NCBI GenBank assembly: GCA_034440575.1
Contig: JAOTOL010001100.1
Span: 155,001-219,000 of the forward strand
Length of the DNA: 64,000 nucleotides
Direction of reading: 5' to 3'
Source: Imbricaverruca yamaguchii
Lineage: Eukaryota > Arthropoda > Thecostraca > Neoverrucidae
Part shown: positions 58,218-64,000 of the stretch, in pieces
Layout of the letters: each line of letters opens with the position of its first letter
How positions within the stretch are numbered: position 1 is the stretch's first letter
Notes under the pieces: model-generated
The model's input: only the letters and a program-made list of their open reading frames with translations
Database searches by the model: none
What the model was told of the DNA's origin: nothing
Translations under genes and position numbers: made by a program

Positions 58218-58893
58218 ACGGAAGCGGTATTTCGTGATCAGCTAGATACCCATATGCTGAACATATTATCTCTGGAAGTGGTCGAAGATCCTGTCAATTA
58301 ATTCTTCATTTCTCGCAGGCTCCCCGAATGAGCCCACCCAATGCGCTTTGAACTTGCACCTACTTTTAGGGCTAAGTATATTTGCTACATGTGTATTTCT
58401 CATGGTACATCTGCTCTTCCGTACAATTGTCATACGTACCTCCGTGTGTACGCACATTTGCTTTCGTATACTTATGTACGTACATAATGTACGTATATTT
58501 CCTTTACGTACATTTCACTTTTTATCGTCGACGGACAATAGTCGACAGAAGGCCTTAATTCGATGCCTTTCATATTATCAAAGCTGAGATCAACACTCCG
58601 CAGGTAGTGTTAGTGTTAGTTGGTAGTTCTACTGAACCTCCATACAAGGCATGAGCATGATAAATCTTAAAAGGCATGACAAATCTTAACTTTGGTAATG
58701 ATTAGATGCTTATATTGATTGATTTGCTGTTTATTTGGAAGATGTGCATGCATTTGGTCACCGAAAGTGAGTCAACACCGAGTAGGTACTGCCTCCGCCG
58801 CCACTAGCATTGCGACGGCGCCTGTGGTCACGGAGGCATCGGGAGGAGATGGAGGTGGCAGCCACAAAAACAACAGGTCGTCAACACGCTGAT

Positions 58894-58953
58894 TCAACAT
58901 TTTTAGGTCAGGTTATCTAGGGTCAACGAGATAGTCAAGGTCAAGTGAGGTCT
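58894..58953 (+). repeat. Fragment of the TTAA element
   Basis: 'aggtcaggttatctagggtc' and aacgagatagtcaaggtcaag match positions 54611-54655 of copy C. Both ends are missing. Confidence 0.7.
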
Positions 58954-59099
58954 GATGTCTGATGTGGCCAAGTTCCTCATCGTATAGCTTGAACAAACTT
59001 GTGCTCGACTCAATTTTTTTTGTTGACTCGCATGTGACTCAGATCGTGAGATGTGATTCGACTCGCGACTCAGACTGACAGAAATTGGAATCGATTCAG

Positions 59100-61100
59100 A
59101 TCTGACTCAGTGGTATTAGACTCATGAGCCATATGATTAAGTGTGCGCTGCCCACACGTGATATTGGAATGATTGACTCATGATTCGACTAATTTTTTAA
59201 AGGAAGATGTCGCAACACAGTGTACTGCCTAGTCCAGCATGGCCATTGACCAAAATGATCATTGCTGTTGCTGAATAACGCAAAAAGGCATGTTTATCAT
59301 ACTCGACAAACCTTTGTCATATCATTGCCTCCAGGCAGTTATCTAATGCAGATCGAGAAGACGCCTGTCGAAGGGAATTATTTTCAAACCATGACTTCAA
59401 GGATCAAGGCTGTACGATCCTAAACATGTTCGCAAAAGCAAACGAATTAATAAATGGCAGACCCAATGGCATGCCAATACAATTAAATACAGAGAATTCG
59501 TCTGGTGGACCAGGCACCATCTACTTGGGGGAGTACCACCAATTGATACAAATATATCGGGTGAGCTCAAACCTCACAAAGGGGCTGAAATTTACCAGCG
59601 ATGTGACCTTGGCTGAAAAGATAAGAGGCTGTAAGCGACTGTTCCTGTGAGAAAGCTGTTCTGGAGGACGCAGAAGCACAACCAAGGGGCCCCTCTCCCT
59701 TAGCAAACAAAATGCACTAGAGCAAGAGACATGTTGCGATTTTCAAAACGTAAAACCCAACATTTTCATTTTGCCGAACGCTTCCCCTCTTTCTTCGCAT
59801 CTTTTTCGTCGAGCCTCCACTGGGAAATTCCTACCTCGGCACAATTTTCTTGGGGCCCCACAACCTCTCAAGGGGAACTGTCCCCTGTGTCCCCTTTCGG
59901 TACGGCACTGATGGTGATGCATGGCAAGAATGGCACCGAAGACTGAAATTAACATTAAAGCACATACCTCTCCCCTCCCCACCTTGCCATTCATTTTGGC
60001 GAAGTTCCGTCCCTGCAGGCCGTTTCCTGCAGGTGCTCCCTCTACCAGTGGCGATTTCTTCGGCTTCGGGAACGGGATTGTGGGCATTTTCCTCATGTAA
60101 TTTCGTAGCCTTCAAGGCGTAATGCCAGAATTCGGTGATATGAAGCTCTTTAGGGCAAAATATTCGGAGGGCAGGGTAAAATTGGATGTTTCAGCTTAAT
60201 GGTAAAGTATTCATGCAGGTTGGTGCAGTGGCTACGCAGCAACAGATTCTCAAGAACTATGTTCAAAGTACACCCATGCTGCAGAGACCTTTTATTAGCC
60301 CAAAAATTGGTAATTCCGACGGCCGCATGACAAGCTCAGTTGGTCGAGCTGACCCATGAGTTGGACCTCGTATCCTTTCGACTATCCATTTAGTTTGATC
60401 TGCTGTCGCCCAAGTTCCAATTTGGAACGTATGGTACTTACATTTTCATTTATCATGATGTTTTCCTTACCAAGGCTCCATCGACTTTTTGTCTGAAGTA
60501 CCTTGTAAGTTGGATGCTCGCGTAGTTAATCGCCCATATTCTGCTTAGCTGGAAAATGTCCCCAAAACATGAAACCTAGCTGTACTTTCATTCTGATCCT
60601 TATTGCCGTCCTATGGTATGCAGTCAACTGTCCAAAACTGTACCTCCGATATTGGATAGTGTTTCTTGTGGTTTTTCGCAGATATATTACATCCTTTGTG
60701 ATGTTTTGATGTAGGTGTTAGTGTTGCACCTCAAGTGCATGTGCTTCAGGTTGGCCAAAATCCGTTGTTCAACACATTGCCAGGCGTTCATCAATCTCAT
60801 TTCTTGACATCCCATGAGATTATCAGTGCATATATGCCAATATATATGTGTGCTTCACTATTGAGTAACATTTGCCTGTGGTTATTTGCGGTGGCATTGT
60901 TCATACATTGTATACTGCATTTCCGCTGTTTGTATTGGTGAATATTTTTCATGAGCTTGACTTCCAAAGTTTGTGGAGGGTGGGGGCGGGAGGGCTGGCT
61001 GTCAAGTCGTGGGAACTGAGCTGCAAGTTGGGGAGGCTGGACTCCCCCAGAACTGAATAGGATCGTACGCCTCTGGGAGTATGCATACAAAATAGCAAAC
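59100..61100. other. No recognised gene
   Basis: The open frames at 59426-59650 and 59743-60122 have no recognisable family or splice context. A tRNA-like patch (AGCTCAGTTGGTCGAGC, about 60333) may be a SINE relic. Confidence 0.35.
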
Positions 61101-61110
61101 ATGAATTTAC

Positions 61111-61315
61111 CTTCACTCAGGGTAATGTTGGAATGATCATCTTCATTGCCGCTTTGGATGCCCGCTGTTGAGTACAATGTTTTCTTTGTAGCAACTAGCA
61201 ATACCCACAATAGCAATAGTACGACAGGAGCGCGAGCTTGGTAAGAGCTACACGCGTGGTTCCCGCGTAGTAGCCTGTAATTTGATGACCGTGGAAAAGC
61301 GTCTCCCAATGCCAT
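61111..61315 (-). CDS. Candidate first exon with signal anchor
   Basis: On the - strand an ATG at 61315 opens MALGDAFPRSSNYRLLRGNH, followed by a basic patch and a hydrophobic segment (APVVLLLLWVLLVAT), then a polar part with a glycosylation-type NIT. A good donor AAG|GTAAAT lies at 61111|61110 (phase 1). This is the layout of a type II membrane or secreted protein start. No following exon was found and the family is unknown, so the call rests on composition and the splice site. Confidence 0.3.
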
Positions 61316-61339
61316 CACGTATGGTGTTTTTCCCAAATC

Positions 61340-64000
61340 ATTTTAAGAAACCAGCAATCGTATTTGGGACCATATGTTTCATACACTTGTCACGTGTCAA
61401 GCTTTACACGTGTCCTGAAATTACAAAGACTACTATTTCTATGAGTAGTGTAGCATTGAAGCAACACGGAGCTGCACTTCTTTAATCACGACTGAGGTCT
61501 GAGATTTGGGCCTAGAAATAATCAGGAAAATAGGTGAGCATTAAATTCGGAGGGATCAGCAATGATTTGTCTCAAACTGGCCTGTGTCTGTATTTCCAGG
61601 TGGTCAGTTTGGCAGTAGGCTACCAAACTGATGATCTTAACATACTTAATGCTGATTTTTCCCAACGATTTCATGAAATGCAAAGTGACACCTGAGAGGT
61701 CCAAGGTTCAAGCCCCACCCCAGTTCAATGAACATCCGCAAAATCAGTGCGATAACACATCATGGATGCATTAAGCACAGGCATCTACAACACGGATTCC
61801 CTGCTCCGGTCGGAATCACAAGCATGTTACATAATCATAAGCATGTTACATATTTGTTACATAAGTGAAAATTAAGATATAACTAATGAGGACATAAGTA
61901 TTATTAGCTTGGGTAATAACACAATTCCTCATCGCCCTGGACCCAATTGCTTAATAACTTCTACATTCAAAAATAGTGTTCATGATATGGGTGGGCCCAC
62001 CCTGTTGCGTCTGTTCACACCTTCATACGTCTGTGAAAACCAATACGGAAAAATATGCGCATAATTTGGGGACAGGAGTATGTCTGGCAACAGCCCTGAC
62101 CAGCCATGCCGAATACACAGCATCCTGCAATTTTTTCTTGACCGGCGCTACCACAGTGCATGGCGACGCAACTAGTACTGCTGGAACGGCCATTATTACA
62201 GCAATTCCTGGGCTGTCTTTTCCCGCTGGATTGACCGTGGCTGTTGGGGCAGCTGTGACCATGTTATTGGGACGGATGCTTCTGCTTGAGTGGTCGTTAC
62301 CGCTTGAACTGCCGTCACCGCCAGGACGGCTGTTGTCGTTGGGTTGCGACCACAGGGACGGCCGCCACCGTTTAGGTGGCGGTAGCTGTTTGACGGCCGT
62401 ACCTACTGAAACGGAATTGCTTTGTCCTCAAGAAACAAGAAAAGTGTCGCAGCAGGTGACGGCACTTTTCAGGATGAATTTGCATCATAGCGCGAGCGTT
62501 CAGATGATTCTTGCCTATTTTGGTCGTCCATATTAATCGATTCCCCTCCTTTCGACAGACTCTTCTGGCACTCCGACTTTGTTCATCCTTATGGCCCCCT
62601 GACTTTTAAAGGCCGTTCGCAGTCCTCGTACTCGGTAGTATTTATGGATGTTTTAGTTCTTAAGCGAGCCCCCGGTATTCCTTGGACACAACCAGTTCTT
62701 AAGCACACGTTTATCTCTCGGAGCGTCGATCCCTTAGTTGCCTATCTCAAAGCTCAAGAGCATCCCAGTCTGGTCCCTTCTGGCACTGAAGGTCCCTCAT
62801 CCTCTAGATATTATCTCCATCTTGCAGGGGTGTCGATTTTTGAGAAAAAAAAACATTGGGGGGGGGGGGGGGGCGAAGTGTATTAGACACCCTCCTCCTT
62901 TCCCAGCCCCCAAAAAGAACTCATGGGATTTCGCCCACTATATTTTCAGACCTCAACAATTCTGATTTGTATTTATTTGACGATGTTTATGTTTATTCAG
63001 CATTCTCGCCAGCGGGAAAATCGTCCAGTAACAGGTCAAGCCACATAAACAAAAGAGCAATGCACAGTACATATAAACATAAAAACTGTGAGTCATGACA
63101 TGCGAATACAGTGTCATACAGTGAGTGGACTCGGGTACATCGTCGCAGTCAACGTCATCTATATCCTCAACGTCACCGTCACCCTACCCTCGCTCCACAC
63201 ACTAAAAAAAAAAACACAATGGCTGAAATAAAATATGTATGCGCCCATATGCAGGTTAAAACACACCATCCTTGAGGGAGCATTGGAGCACGGCAGAACT
63301 GAACTGTGGTGACGACGGGTGAAGGTATTTCCTCGGTGCCTAACATTAGGAAGGGCGAAGTCAAAGTTTTGGTGGGGCGAGCTGAGGGTCGGGAAGGGGG
63401 CATAGCTTCCATAGTAATCGAAAACAATGTCCTTTGGTCAAACATGTGCATTGATGTAGTCATCGTGATCGCCGAGTCCAGTCAGTCACCACACACGACA
63501 CCAAGCAAACTAAAATGCACAACTGATCACATACATCAAGCAACGCAAACGTTCTACTATTTATTTTTACAGCAGTTTAAAATCTCCACCCGTACCCAAC
63601 GGCGAAACCAATAGCAATAGGACACACTGGGTACACGCCTCTCCGATCACAGCCAAGGAGTCCGAAAAGGTCAGTACAGGAAATTCCCAGAAGTGCCATA
63701 CGACAGTCTTGAAATGGACATGTCGGCTCGAATAGTTTCCTTGCTCTAGAGTCAGAAATATAAAGAACAATACCTCTAAAATGCCACCATTTGCGGTAGT
63801 TAGAGCATAGCAACACCAAATCCAGACCATAATGTTCTTTCATGAAATCGAATAATTCTGCTTTCACAAAATTATAATGAAGGTCAAGGTCAGTAAGCAG
63901 GAGTCAGGTCAAATTGTCTCTTCTGATCGCAGTAAGGAGAAAACGTTTTCGTGCAGAACATGATAAAAAAAATGATACAGGCATTTGGCTCTCAAATATG
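61340..64000. other. No recognised gene
   Basis: The longest frame, at 61976-62536 (+), is hydrophobic and low complexity, with no recognisable domain or splice support. A G-run lies at 62858-62873. A possible tRNA-type B box (GGTTCAAGCCC, about 61708) may be a SINE relic. Confidence 0.35.

Noticed and set aside
59426..59650. 74-codon frame with protein-like composition
   Set aside because: Isolated, no family match and no supporting splice sites.
61976..62536. 186-codon hydrophobic + frame
   Set aside because: No family resemblance, no splice signals of note, and a competing open frame on the other strand.

Overview
The window is eukaryotic, animal nuclear DNA, most likely from an arthropod. 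Two conserved animal genes are visible: a spliced NASP (histone H3 chaperone) gene on the + strand and a CFAP97/hemingway-like gene on the - strand. Around them lie I-type LINEs with RNase H, tRNA-derived SINEs, cut-and-paste transposons and microsatellites, plus a long tract of TTAGG-like units (TTAGG is the usual arthropod telomere motif). A crustacean or a chelicerate would fit; the sequence alone does not let me choose. There are no prokaryotic operons, CRISPR arrays, rRNA genes or functional tRNA genes. Most open frames are shadows or low-complexity translations.

Layout. 1-15.3 kb: four colinear NASP exons with matching splice phases (1215-1341, 1876-2050, 4316-4458, 15141-15284). The 10.7-kb last intron holds a piggyBac-like TTAA element (6627-13568) that is itself split by an I-clade LINE (LINE-1 here, about 7401-13405), which in turn carries a SINE (8880-9042). 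15.7-18.9 kb: a 3.2-kb non-autonomous DNA transposon with 8-bp target duplications, itself hit by a 370-bp MITE. 19.4-19.8 kb: TTAGG-like tract with a 44-bp perfect palindrome. 21.5-24.3 kb: an old, decayed LINE (LINE-2). 25.9-44.3 kb: a four-level nest, LINE-3 (+) > a 6.5-kb DNA transposon (28670-41754) > LINE-4 (-, 34212-40822) > a SINE (37448-37614). Target duplications are visible for each of the three inner insertions.

44.9-47 kb: minisatellites and another tRNA-derived SINE. 47.6-48.8 kb: a large CFAP97-like exon on the - strand, part of which appears to be an exonised piece of the same SINE family. 49-54 kb: remnants of a CR1/Jockey-like LINE, more SINEs and degenerate tandem repeats. 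54.5-55.3 kb: a clean copy of the TTAA element. 55.5-64 kb: mostly unassigned non-coding sequence, with a cluster of CTCF-like motifs near 58.1 kb and one candidate signal-anchor exon near 61.2 kb.

The most promising biology is the DNA transposon. Its protein belongs to a recurrent invertebrate family that I recognise only as 'uncharacterised' and that looks like a DDE/RNase-H-fold transposase. This window ties that gene to defined ends and 8-bp target duplications, and supplies a deletion derivative of the same family. A second strong signal is a SINE/LINE partnership in which both share a 3' tail and a stem-loop kept paired by compensatory changes.
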